Source: Piscicola geometra (Eukaryota > Annelida > Clitellata > Hirudinida > Piscicolidae). Taken from it: a stretch of 64,000 nt of DNA. The DNA lies in the NCBI GenBank assembly GCA_943735955.1, contig OX030967.1:995767-1059766 (forward strand), in the 5' to 3' direction. Under the pieces are notes generated by a model. It was given only the letters and a program-made list of their open reading frames with translations, searched no databases and was not told the origin of the DNA. The position numbers were made by a program, and so were the translations under genes. Below, in pieces: positions 43,247 to 54,735 of the stretch (positions within the stretch are counted from its first letter, which is position 1; each line of letters opens with the position of its first letter).

Positions 43247-43783
43247 ATCCCCAGTATGAAAGAATAATAGGAAAAAAGTTTGCGATAGAAAAGAAATAAA
43301 TACCAAGACTTTCATTAGAGAAAATTTAATTCTATTTTGTACAGCCAGACCAAGCTGCAGTGCCGTTGAGAAAAAAAAAGATGGTTATTTAGACCTATTA
43401 TGTTTGTTTTTTAAACGTAAAAATTATAATAAAATTATTATACTATCAAATTATACGAATGATTATATAATGCAAATATAATGCAGTTGTGGAGAATAAT
43501 AATGTTGTCAAAAAACATATTTCTAACATTATTGAAGAATTAGTAATAATGAACGAAGAAAGTTGAAGATTATAAAGATGTTTTATTTTATTTGAGTAAA
43601 ATTAACAATTTTTAAATACTACAAAAAGTAGCAAAAATTTTGTTTAGTATATCTGCAAGTTATATTCCCTGTGAGCGGAATTTTTCCATATGTGGTCGTT
43701 TAACTTCATACCCAAAATCATCTCATTTGAAAGCTGAAACTCTTAACGGTTTAACCCGTGTGAAAAGCAATAAAGACTTGATT

Positions 43784-43970
43784 GGCGAGCGTGTTGGCTT
43801 AGATGGTAAGTCGTTAGACCTGCAACTTAAAGGTCGCCAGTTTCGAATCCCTGTTTAGCCAACCGTGAGCTATCATATACCTAGTGTATATGATGCGGTG
43901 TTTCACGACTTATCTCGTGTGAGTGGCGCTTCAGTTGCGTGCCCGGGCGCTATACAAAACTGACAAAACT
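43784..43970 (+). mobile_element. tRNA-derived SINE, most complete copy
   Basis: Head GTTGGCTTAGATGGTAAGTC and GGTCGCCAGTTTCGAATCCC, palindrome CATATACCTAGTGTATATG, body GCGGTGTTTCACGACTTATC, tail GTGCCCGGGCGCTATACAAA and ACTGACAAAACT. It splits the hAT-A dimerisation codons (SNKDLI). Comparison with 46520-46545 shows the empty site. Nearly identical to the minus-strand copy at 5458-5651. Confidence 0.88.
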
Positions 43971-44328
43971 GAAATACTCAAAATCAATGACTAACTTTCA
44001 TTTCGATAAATATTTGAAATTTAAAGTGTTTTTTTTTTTTATTAAAGGACATATTCTCTGACTTTCAAATAATAAATTTGAAGAAATGTTAGAAAACGGC
44101 AGCGAAAATAAATAAAAATAACAAAAAAGTTTCGGGAACGTGTCGGGACCGGGAATCAAAATTTTGATGTTCCATCGGGAACGGGATGGGACGGGAAAAC
44201 AAATTTCGGGAACGGGACGGGACGGGAATCAAAATTCTGATGGTCCATCGGGAACGGGACGGGAAATCAAATTTCAGAAACGGGACGGGACCGGGAATGA
44301 AAAAGCGTCCATGTCCGACCTTTATTAC

Positions 44329-44555
44329 TGAGCAGCTTTGAGAGTTTCATTGCAGCGTCAACTTGCTATTGATTGTGTTCAACATATTTTTATTCAAAAT
44401 TGATTTTGATCAAAAGTTTAGAAATGAAACTATTTTAAATACAAAATTTTACTCTGGTCAACTGTATTAACCCGTCAAGGCCAAAATTATTAATAGCAAT
44501 ACCACAGTTTTTGTGATTAATTAACTTACTCAATAGAACTATAACAACACACTGT
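44329..44555. other. No recognised feature
   Basis: AT-rich, with ATTAACCCGTCAAGGCCAAAATTATTAA at 44467-44494, which resembles the piggyBac end at 30650-30677 (ATTTTGGCGTTAATGGGTTAA), so an old piggyBac end may lie here. Confidence 0.35.
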
Positions 44556-44850
44556 CATGAAATAATTTTATTGGAGACCCTCTGAAAGCCTCACTAAAAG
44601 CGTTTTCCATCAATGTAGAAACTTGGAAACAAGCTGCAACAAATCGTTCCACCTGGCGCTCTTCCATTCACAAAGGTGCCATGACCTGTGAAGCAAACAG
44701 AATCAACGCCGCAGAAAAGAAGAGGCAAGTCTGAAAAGCCCGCACTGTCAACCCTCCTGGAGACGTCCCACTTATCCCATGTCCCTCATGTTCCCGAACC
44801 TTCCGTGCCAGGATCGGCCTCATCAGCCATCTGCGCACACACACCTAAAT
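44556..44850 (+). pseudogene. LINE C-terminal zinc-finger fragment
   Basis: SLKASLKAFSINVETW, then TWRSSIHKGAMTCEANR, AEKKRQ, a stop, and CPSCSRTFRARIGLISHLRT, a C2H2 finger. This is the C-terminal tail of LINE proteins of the kind at 32886-35790 (seen in many invertebrate RT proteins). One in-frame stop. Confidence 0.75.
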
Positions 44851-44909
44851 GATTTTAAAGGGGTCCTCGTCGACTCGATTGACGAACGAACAATAAAAAA
44901 CACAATATT

Positions 44910-45750
44910 GGAGCCCGGGCAAGATGACGAGACGGGCAAGATGAAGAATGTCTTATATTTTCAGTTTTCCACAAGTTAAGAGCATGAAACGAAGACTACT
45001 GGTTCTTCTGCCTTCCTTTCGTTGAATAATAGTATGCAAACGCTGAAATCATTATTTTTGTTTTAGTTTTAAATCTTTAATTGTTTTTCGCAGTCACGTT
45101 ATATGCAGAAATAGGTAATATATTTCGTTAAAAAATTAGTAGTTTACTTATAATACTACCTATTAACATAAATAGTTGTCAATTAGTTGAATGGCAATAA
45201 AAACGAAATTTGTAACTAAGCAGTTCGGGGCAAGATGGTCGGGGCAAGATGACTTGCTTGTCATCTTAATGTTTTTACAGAATTTGAAAAAATAAATAGG
45301 ATTATGATAGTGGAACTTTTGTGCTGCTTAATTATTAGTTAATTAATATAAATTAAGCAATTACCGCAAAGAATCAATGCTGTAAATTATAGATAACTAC
45401 GAATGACCAGATTTCATCCTATTTTCCTGGTATTACAATGCATTTAATTGAATTTGATATTTTCAAAATTTAAGATCATTGTTTAACCATGTAAATATTC
45501 AGAAGATTAAAATTTTAGACTTTTTCCAGTGTTGTCATCTTGCCTCGGTACTAGGGCAAGATGAAAATTTAGTAGGGTTGTAGAAAAATGATTCCTTAGT
45601 TATATTTATTTTGAAAAAAGTAAATGTTGATATATTTATTACAACAGTTACAACACTAACAGTTTAGGGAAAAATAAGTTTGTTACCTTTAAAAATAAAA
45701 TAACAAAACGACCTAAATCGTTAACCATATCATCTTGTCCTGGTCTCCCC
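44910..45750. mobile_element. Non-autonomous element with CAAGATGA motifs
   Basis: Ends GGAGCCCGGGCAAGATGACG and, inverted, GGGGAGACCAGGACAAGATG. Internal GGGCAAGATG or GGGGCAAGATGG words recur at 44935, 45229-45249 and 45551, in both orientations. FB-2 is inserted at its right tip. The right 50 bp also occur at 22133-22184. Possibly related to the TA-flanked family by the shared CAAGATG word only. Confidence 0.65.
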
Positions 45751-46052
45751 GGATGCAGTCGATTCACCCTTCAACCGATTCACCTCTTAAGCGATTCACT
45801 CCTCAAAATAGTTGAAAACGGACTATTTTTTTATCGATTTTTTTCAAGTTATCAATTATAAAAGACAAAATAAATTTTTTCAAAAAAATAAAATGACAAA
45901 ATAAATATAAAAAACTATTAAAAAATAAATGAAAAACTATAAAAAGTGTATAAAATAAATAAAATACTTTATAAAATAATTTTTTTAAATGTTGAAAATT
46001 TATAAATATAATTTTTTAAATGATAAAAATAAGGGGTGAACGACTGCAATTC
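45751..46052. mobile_element. FB-2, 300-bp minimal copy
   Basis: GGATGCAGTCGATTCACCC, three 17-bp units, GAAAACGGACTATTTTTTTATCG, AT-rich centre, and a right end GGGGTGAACGACTGCAATT with a single unit. The shortest FB-2 copy in the window, it shows that repeat number in the arms varies between copies. No clear target duplication. Confidence 0.8.
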
Positions 46053-46162
46053 CTTTAAACAGAAATATAATTTTTCGACCAGATAGACAGGTTTCCTACA
46101 TGGTTGGAACCAAACTAATTCATAGTTCAGATTAACTTTTTTCACACTTATCATGAGACAAG

Positions 46163-47621
46163 TAGAGGTCATGGACGAATCATCATTTCTGGTCCCGTCC
46201 CATTTCCGAAAATTGTTTCCCGTTCCGTCCCGTTCCCGATGGGCTATCTAAATTTAAATTCCCGTCCCGTCACGTTCCCGCAACTCGATTCCCGGTCCCG
46301 ACCCGTTCTCGAAAGTTTACCTGGTCCCGACCCATTAACGAAATATTTTTTTTCTTTTAGTTTATTTTTGCTGTTTTTCACTGGTCCCAAACTTGCTAGT
46401 CCCAACATTTAATAAAATTTGTTCTTTAAAAGTCAGAAAATATTTATTTAAAAATAAAAATAAAACACGATTTAAATTTCAAATATTTATTGAAATGAAA
46501 GTATTGAAGTAAATCATTGTTTTTGAGTAATTCAATCAAGTCTTTATTGTTTTTCACACGGGTTAAACCTTTAAAAGTTTTTACTTTCAAATTAGATGAT
46601 CTTGGGTCTGAAGTTGTATGACCACATGTTGAAAAATTCAGTTCACAGAAAATAAAACTTGCAGGTATACTAAACAAATTTTGGCTACTTTTGTAGTATT
46701 GAAAAATTGTTTATTTTACTCAAATAAAATAAAACATCTTTATAATCTTTAATTTTGGTGGGCGTAATTGTGAATATTTGTACAATTCGCCCTCTTAGTA
46801 ATTTTATTCCTCGTTCATTCTTATTAATTCTTCAACAATGTTAGAACAATATTTTTTGACAACATTCTTGTTCTTCACAACATCAAAAACAAAAATCTTC
46901 GTATAATTTGATAGTATAAAAACTGTATTATAATTTTTACGTTATGAAAAACATAAAAACAAACATAATAGGTCTAAATAACCATCATTTGTTTTTTTCT
47001 CAACGGCACTGGCTGTACAAAATAAAATTAAATTTTCTCTAATTATCTCTTTTTCTATCCAAATTTTTTTCCTTATTATTCTTTCATACTGGGGATGCAA
47101 CAGATATGCTGCCATATGAATAAGATCAATGGGCATTTTTTCCTCAGTCGAAATCATCAAGTGAGCAATCAATTGCAAATTAAAAATTCAAATTCAAAGT
47201 ATTAATTTATAAAATTGAGGTAATATAACAGACGAGCTTGATTTCATCTGACAAGTTTTCATCATCACCCATTTTTTCTAATCTCTCTTATATTTGAACT
47301 TGCAATAACAACTTCAAATTTAATGTTGGAGATTTTTACATTGACAATGCAATTTCTATACATTTAATACCTATTTTAAGTACGGAGTATCGATGAAATA
47401 GAGATTTCCATACTTTGAACTTTGCGGAAAAATTATTGTTAAAGAATCCAATCCCAATAACTTTTATTCCATTTTATTTTAAAAGTTGATTCCCGTTCCC
47501 GTATTTTTCCGTTTCCGATTTGAATTTAGCATCCCGTTCCCGTCCCGAAAACCTATTCCCGTTTTCTGACTTTTCCCGTCCCGAATTTAATTTTCATTTC
47601 CGTTCCCCGGTCCGACCTCTA
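46163..47621 (-). mobile_element. hAT-A family copy
   Basis: Ends TAGAGGTCATGGACGAATC and, inverted, TAGAGGTCGGACCGGGGAAC, with CCCGTTCCCGATGGG arrays. Flanking octamers GAGACAAG and AAGACCAG agree at 6 of 8. Minus-strand transposase remnants at 46444-46677 and 46942-47178. Decayed, about 1.46 kb. Confidence 0.85.
46444..47178 (-). pseudogene. hAT-A transposase remnants
   Basis: 47178-46942 encodes KMPIDLIHMAAYLLHPQYE and RENLILFCTA; 46677-46444 encodes the dimerisation piece MFSIPASFIFCELNFSTCG, then SDPRSSNLKVKTFKGL. In typical hAT enzymes this is where S-A-x-x-E-R-x-F-S sits; here the motif has decayed (CELNFS). The catalytic region is missing from all hAT-A copies in the window. Confidence 0.75.
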
Positions 47622-48851
<1,230 letters not shown>

Positions 48852-50990
48852 CTTTATAGTGCCTTTGTCTCGACACTTCATATCTTTTTCTTCATCTCCC
48901 CCTTTCTCTTCTCTCCCTCTGTCTTCAGATCGCTCACACACTTCTCAGCACCACTTCTTCCATCCTCCGATCCTCCTCCTGGTAACCAAGGACCCCTTCC
49001 ATCGGGTCCTGTTCTCCACGCTCCCTTTCTCCAAACCGTCAGCCATTCTTCTCTCCACTATTCATACAACCCTCACTCCAGTAAAACATGCCTCTCATTC
49101 TCTTCCTCCCCACAAACACACTTCCTATCCTCCTTCTCATACTTCCAGCGCACAATTTTATTATTCCTTACCGTCAAACTATCCCCCCTACACATCATCC
49201 TAACTTCCAATCCATCTGAACCATCTACATATTTTTCCAATTTCCTGCTTTCTGACTTCTCACGGTACCTTTTCAGTCTTTCACTTTCCTGTATCTTATT
49301 CCCTCAATCCCCCTTTCCCTTTTGTTGAATCCTCTTCACTAGTTCCTTCCCCCCATCCTTTCGACCTCTCTTTCTGAGACGCCCATCATAAACACTCTTG
49401 CTCGTGTGCTTTTCCCTCCACGTACCATTCGGTTCATAACCTCCACACCCAATTTTTTTCCTAAGTTGGCTACACCTCTCCACCATTAAGATTTGTTACC
49501 TACTTCTTCTACACATGCTCTACCTACTCTTCCTACTATATCTTCCCCCTCTAATGTCCTAATGACAAAGTCTGTCATGACCTTAGCCTCTTTTTTCCAG
49601 AATGTACTCCAGGCTGTTTCACCATGTACTACGACATTTCTAACACTAGTCTCTACCCCCCATATCCATCTCCCAAACTTAGTCGGCAAAACCTCTAACT
49701 TCTTTCTCTCCTTAGCTGACCAACCAACTGCTGCAACACCATACATTAACTTTCCTACAATCAAGCTTTTCCATGCCTCCCTGCCCACGATAAACCGACT
49801 CCCCGATCTTTTTGCTCCACATTTTACCATGCCGGTAAGGCTTCCAATGTTTTTCATAATTTCACTAAATTAATAAATCTCCCCCTTTTTTCCCTTTTTA
49901 AGCTTTAATCCTAACTACCTTACCTCATCACATTTTCGTATGGTTCTACCTCTAATTACCCATTCTTGACATCCTTCCATTCCTGTGTTACCAACCAGTT
50001 CCACAACTTTAGATTGTTCTTCATTCAGAATTTGAAGAAAGAGCGCTATAGAAATCTATTTGATTGATTGATTTGATTCAGTTTCATTCCATACTCCTCT
50101 AACACCTTCAGTACATCCTCTAAAACTATTTTCATATTATCCTCATTTCCCGCTGTCACTAGAATGTCGTCAGCATAAAGCATTCTTCCAAATTTCCACT
50201 CTTTCCTACTATCCTCCCTACCCATTTGATTATGTACTTTCATCACTACTCCAGCTCGATGGTTATCCAGAACCACTGCCACATCCCTAATGTATAAATT
50301 GAAGAGGATTGGAGATAAAGGACAACCCTGTCTAACTCCACTTGTGCACGTAACCCATTCTGTCTCCAAGTCCCCTAACACAAATCTCACTCTGTTCTTT
50401 TCATACACCTCCTTCAACATCCTTAAAATTCCTCCACCCATTCCCATTTTCTCTGACACCTCAAGCAATTTACCTCTGTTCACCCTATCTTATGCCTTTT
50501 CTAAGTCTAAGCCCGCTACCAATAGTCTTTCCCTTCTTGCCTTTGCAATTTCAACCCACCCTAACATAAAAAGGTTATCATCCCCACGCCTCCTTCTTCT
50601 AAACCATCCCTTTGTTTCATTAATTATACAATTACTTTCTGCCCATCTCTCCACACGCTCTCTTAAAATAATAATCATTAGCTTATATAAAATGCTGCTA
50701 ATTGCTACCGGTCGATGATTCTTAATTTTCCGTCTCTCACCTCCTTTATGAATTAAGACTATATCTTCTTCTTGGTATTTGTTTACTACCTCTGCTTTCA
50801 ATTCCTTCTTCACTAAAAACCCCACACCACCACATTTCCCTTCTTCCATCTTCCTCCCCACACCAAACCATTCTAAAAAGCCCTGTCCATCCACCATCTG
50901 ATCTTCGTTTAGGTTTGTCTCGCACAGTAAGACACAACATTAAGTGTTTGGTTTTAAATATGGAAACAGAAATTTTTTCAACAGAATTCA
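48852..50990 (-). mobile_element. LINE with endonuclease remnant, RT and zinc knuckle, internally deleted
   Basis: Minus strand in order: CETNLNEDQMVDGQGFLEWF of an AP-type endonuclease (about 50920); a direct jump to KAEVV and IVLIHKGGERRK of the RT (about 50765-50700), so most of the endonuclease is deleted; ISSILYKLMIIILRERVER; VAGLDLEKA, stop, then NRGKLLEV; SGVRQGCPLSPILFNLYI; YADDILVT (about 50180); the thumb region with LMYGVAAVGWSAKERKKLE (49740); and near 49110 a CCHC-like knuckle CVCGEEENERHVLLE whose last Cys is replaced by a stop. The style fits R1/Nimb/Tad-like LINEs. Dead. Confidence 0.8.
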
Positions 50991-51095
50991 TTGATGAATA
51001 AGTTATGAAACTTTTTTTAATATTTTTTAAAATAATCTTTATTCATCAAGGCTTGACAGACGCAAGCCATGTTACAAAAATTTTTAACAAATAGA

Positions 51096-51865
51096 ATCAA
51101 TCAATCAATCAATCACTAATAATTTGTATAGCGCCCTTTACTAAGTGAACAAAAGCGCTCAGCCATCACGTCCCAAACAAGTACGTCTTCAGGCCTCGAC
51201 GGAAAGTTATGAGTGACTTAGTTGAAGTTAAAGAAGAAGGTAAAGAATTCCATAAAAGAGGACCACATTAAGAAAAAGAACGTTTAGCAAAAGAGTGTTT
51301 AACTGGAAAACGAAAACAACGATTAAAGGTAGATGATCTTAGACCAGATTTAGGGGGTTGTTTAATTAAATTTTTAAGATAAATTGGAGCATTACAGTTA
51401 TGAATTTTAAACATATTTAGGCATATTTTAAAAGTCACTCTAGATCTCAAAGGTAACCAATGTAACAAACGAAGATAAGGAGAAATGTGAGAAAACTTAG
51501 GAGCACGAGCAACAAGACGAGCAGCACAATTAAAGGTTTCATTTAGAGGAGCTAAAGTAGTATCAGGAAGACCATAGTAAAGAGAGTTGCAATAATCAAT
51601 CCTGGAGAGAACTAGAGAAGATACAAGAAGTTGCAAGGTAGGATCATCGAGAAAAGGAAGAAGCTGTTTAATACGACGAATGTGGAAGTAACAAGATTTA
51701 GAGACAGATAGAATTTGAGGAGCTAAAGACAAGTTAGAATCAAAAATAAAACCAAGGCTACGAATGGAAGATGAAGGGTTTAGAGAGAGTGAAGAGGGGG
51801 GAGGCAAAACTAAAGAAGGAAGAGATAGTAAAGACTTTGATTTTTTATTGAAATATATGAGTTAA
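51096..51865 (-). mobile_element. L2-type LINE, 5'-truncated copy
   Basis: Near-identical over its length to 54736-55503, including the tail GGGCGCTATACAAATTATTA and (GATT)n. It encodes the last 179 residues of the L2 protein: SLGFIFDSNLSLAPQ, LLVSSLVLSRIDYCNSLYY, PKFSHISPYLRLLHWLPL. It ends before the Tyr-Cys-Gly end of the other copy because of a stop. 5' truncation at 51865 is typical for target-primed insertion. It is inserted at the 3' side of another LINE. Confidence 0.9.
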
Positions 51866-53880
51866 AATAGAACGTGAACAAAAACCAAAATAAAATCGAG
51901 AAAAGCGAAACAGATTGAAATGTAAAGAAGAAAAATAATATACATTCAAAATAAATAATAACTAAAAGATAATTATTAGATAAGATAATGCAAATGATAA
52001 TGGATTAAAATCAGACAACTCGACAAAAGATATAGTGAATATGATAATAAATAATTAATACAAATCAGAAATGATAATATAAATAAAAACTATAGAATGA
52101 GATTTTTCAGAAGACGAGGGAAGAATGTTTTGCTTTCAAACGTGTTTTACATTGGTGTATCGAAATTGTGCTTACGGGGTCTTAAGTTATGTGTAGATGT
52201 TTTGAAAGAGGGTAGAATTTTGTGAAGAACGGGGTCAGAGTTAAAGGATATTTTAAAAAATAGTTTAGTGTCTAAAGTGGTAAAATTAGAAGTGATAGAT
52301 GGGTAGTGAGAGGGAATATATTTAAGTCTAATTAGTTTATTAATAAAGGACTGAAGTTGGTTAATTTGTTGCTGATTAGCAAAACCAGACCAAGAAGGAG
52401 CTGCATATTTAAGGTGAGAGATGATGAGAGAATCTGTGATGTCAAAAAGTTTGGCACCAAAAAGTCCATGAGAACGGTTTGTTTTGATGGCATGAAAAGT
52501 TTGAAAGCATTTATTGATAATGTGATCTATGTGTGGTGAAATGTTGAGAGTATCGGTGAATTTGACACCTAAGATAGTGAGTTTATTAGTGCGTTGAATA
52601 GATGGATGTATAACTGGTGGTGTGATGTGTTGATGACTATTGTGGACTACAAGTTCGAATAATTTTTGAGGTTAAGTGAAAGATTACTGAGCTTGGCCTA
52701 CTTAGAAAGGGAGTCAAATTCTAATTGCATGGTATGAGTGTTAGATGATGCAATAATGAGATAAGTGTCATCAGCAAATTTTAATATTTTATTAGATAGG
52801 TGATATGGTTGAAGTGAAGAGGCGTTGATTCTAAAGGTAGATGGACCAAGAACTGAACCTTGGACCAAGCTAGAGTTGATGTGAAGGATACTCAAATTTG
52901 ATTTAAATAAATTGTGGAATGTGATCGGTTGCTAGGGAAGGAAATGAGAAGGTTGTATATGTTGTCATCAAGAGGAAGAAGTGCAAAATTGGAAGCGAGG
53001 GTATGGTGATCAAGAGTGTCAAAGGCTTTAGTAAAGTCAAGAGCAATAAGATGAACATAGCTGTTGGTTTTAAGAAGTGAAGTGATGATAGATGTGATGG
53101 AAGTTATGGCAGAAGTAGGTGATCCTGTCGGGCGAAAGGCGAATTGATCATTAAGAATGCGTTTTACTGATGGGTGATTGAAGCATGGGTATATATATTG
53201 AGAAACTATAATTTTTTCAAAGAGGCGTGGTAATATTGGGGTGCCTGAAATGGGGCGACATTCATGAGGCAATGTTGGATGTTTAGTCTTGGGGATGGGA
53301 TGAATGATGCTGGATTTCCACTAAAGTGGAAAATGAGAAGAGTTGATGCAGTTGTTGAAGATGATGGAAAGTGGAGTACTGATTATGGGTGCAATTAGTT
53401 GGAGATACCATTGTGACAGACCATCGGAGCCAGTACCAGTTGGGCATTGTTTGGTGAGAAGATTGAATATGGTGATTGGGTTAACATGATCTTGATTATA
53501 TAGTGCAGTTGATTTAAATGGGGGATGAACATAGGATGAGCTTGTAGACGTGGAAGCAAAGTAATTGTTGAGGGAATCCGCATTCAAGGTAGAAGAGCGA
53601 TTTGTCGATGAAGGTGATGCTCCCTTGCCTCTGAGTTGGTTGACGGTTTTCCACATGGCTTTGCTCTCACGCCTACAAGTCCTCAATGTTGAATGATTTG
53701 TGTTACTGATTATGTTTTTATTCGAAAGAGAGATTTGATGTAAGGGCTGATAAATGGTGGGTCAGATGACCTAATAGTGATAAACTCAGTTGGGTAGATC
53801 TTATCAAGAATGTTAGTGAGGCTATTGTAAAAGAAATTGATTGAGTCAGGTAATGGAGACTGTCTCATTTATGTGAAGTT
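51866..53880 (-). mobile_element. LINE reverse transcriptase, CR1/jockey-like, broken
   Basis: Minus strand: SDPPFISPYIKSLLRIK (53740), the frame at 53686-53321 (TVNQLRGKG, CPTGTGSDGLSQWYL), then HECRPISGTPILPRLFEKI and LIALDFTKAFDTLDHH (53270-53000), SLVQGSVLGPSTFRI and FADDTYLI (about 52870-52750), then about 52600-52100 the thumb and C-terminal part (LTILGVKF, LKYAAPSWSGF). At least five stops or shifts. The catalytic FADD is intact. A 200-bp AT-rich 3' region follows. Confidence 0.82.
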
Positions 53881-54600
53881 TACAGTTCTAAAGATATTTT
53901 CAACTGCGACGCAACGGGGTTATTTTATAAATTATACCAGCAAAGCCAATGGTAGTTAAAGGTGATGCATGCCGTGGTATGAAAAAAACAGACTAACGGT
54001 TTTTCTTGCATGCAGTCTGGAAGGAGAAAAACTGAAACCTTTAATAATTAGAAAATCTAAGATGTTTCAAGTCCATTAGCGTTTTAATTTAAAAGTTTTA
54101 TATGAAGGAATTTATAATGCTTAGATGACTGTAATTATTTTTCCTAACTGGTTGAATAAAATTATGAAAAAATGCTAACCACTTGATGCAGGAATTATAC
54201 AAGCCTTCAAATTTATATATCGAAAAAAAGTGTTGAGATATATTCTCCATTCATTGGACGAAGATATTTCTGCAAAAGAAATGTTTAAAAAAGTTATTAC
54301 ATGAAATTTCATGGCTGAATGCTGCTTGGGACAAGGTTAATTCTACAACAATACAAATGTGTTTTATTAACTGTGGTTTCAAAAGTCATCATTATAATTT
54401 AAATGTGTCAGCTGATGATGTAGATGAAAGTTTTAAGGTTTTACTGCCAAATAATTGTACACTGAGTGAATTTGCACTTGTGACAAGGATACTCCAACAG
54501 AAAATATCGAAGAAAAAAAGCAAGCCTCAGAAGAAGAAGAAAACGAAGAAGTGAGTGAGGAAGAAGCAGAGACGGTGTCCCATAGAAAAGCATAGGAGAT
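53880..54600 (+). pseudogene. Tigger/pogo-like transposase remnant
   Basis: KDIFNCDATGLFYKL (the D of the DDE with E changed to A) near 53900, then pieces of V-KGDA-RG-KK, LKPLIIRKSK, NAWMT-like sequence near 54120, and the open frame 54357-54554 with CFINCGFKS, ADDVDESFKVLL and a Lys-rich C-terminus. Order and wording fit the DDE_1 domain and C-terminal tail of Tigger-type enzymes. Stops throughout. It lies between two LINEs. Confidence 0.75.
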
Positions 54601-54735
54601 GACAAACACATTGTTCATATATAGCTGAAAAGAGATAGATTCTGAACTCAAGAAATGTTTGTTGAAAGTGAAAAACTTATTATTAAATCCTATTGCTAAA
54701 AGCAAAAAACAATTTAAATTAACAATTTTTTAAAA

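Larger units (their letters stand above)
39956..44328 (+). mobile_element. hAT-A family copy, interrupted by hAT-B and a SINE
   Basis: Left side GTACCCGATCTGACCGGGTACC with GGGAACGGGAATCAAC arrays, right side GGGAACGGGACGGGA arrays ending CGTCCATGTCCGACC. Transposase remnants in + orientation: KMPIDLIHMAACLLHP at about 40480-40530, interrupted by hAT-B, and, after it, ERIIGKKFA near 43260 and SASYIPCERNFSICG near 43650. The exact tip is degraded. Net of insertions it is about 1.5 kb. Confidence 0.8.

Noticed and set aside
43784..43970. A functional tRNA gene
   Set aside because: Only the A and B boxes are tRNA-like; the anticodon stem-loop is irregular and a LINE-like tail follows, so it is a SINE.
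49493..50718. Plus-strand frames of 126 and 142 aa
   Set aside because: Antisense to the LINE thumb and palm regions, which carry the recognisable motifs on the minus strand.
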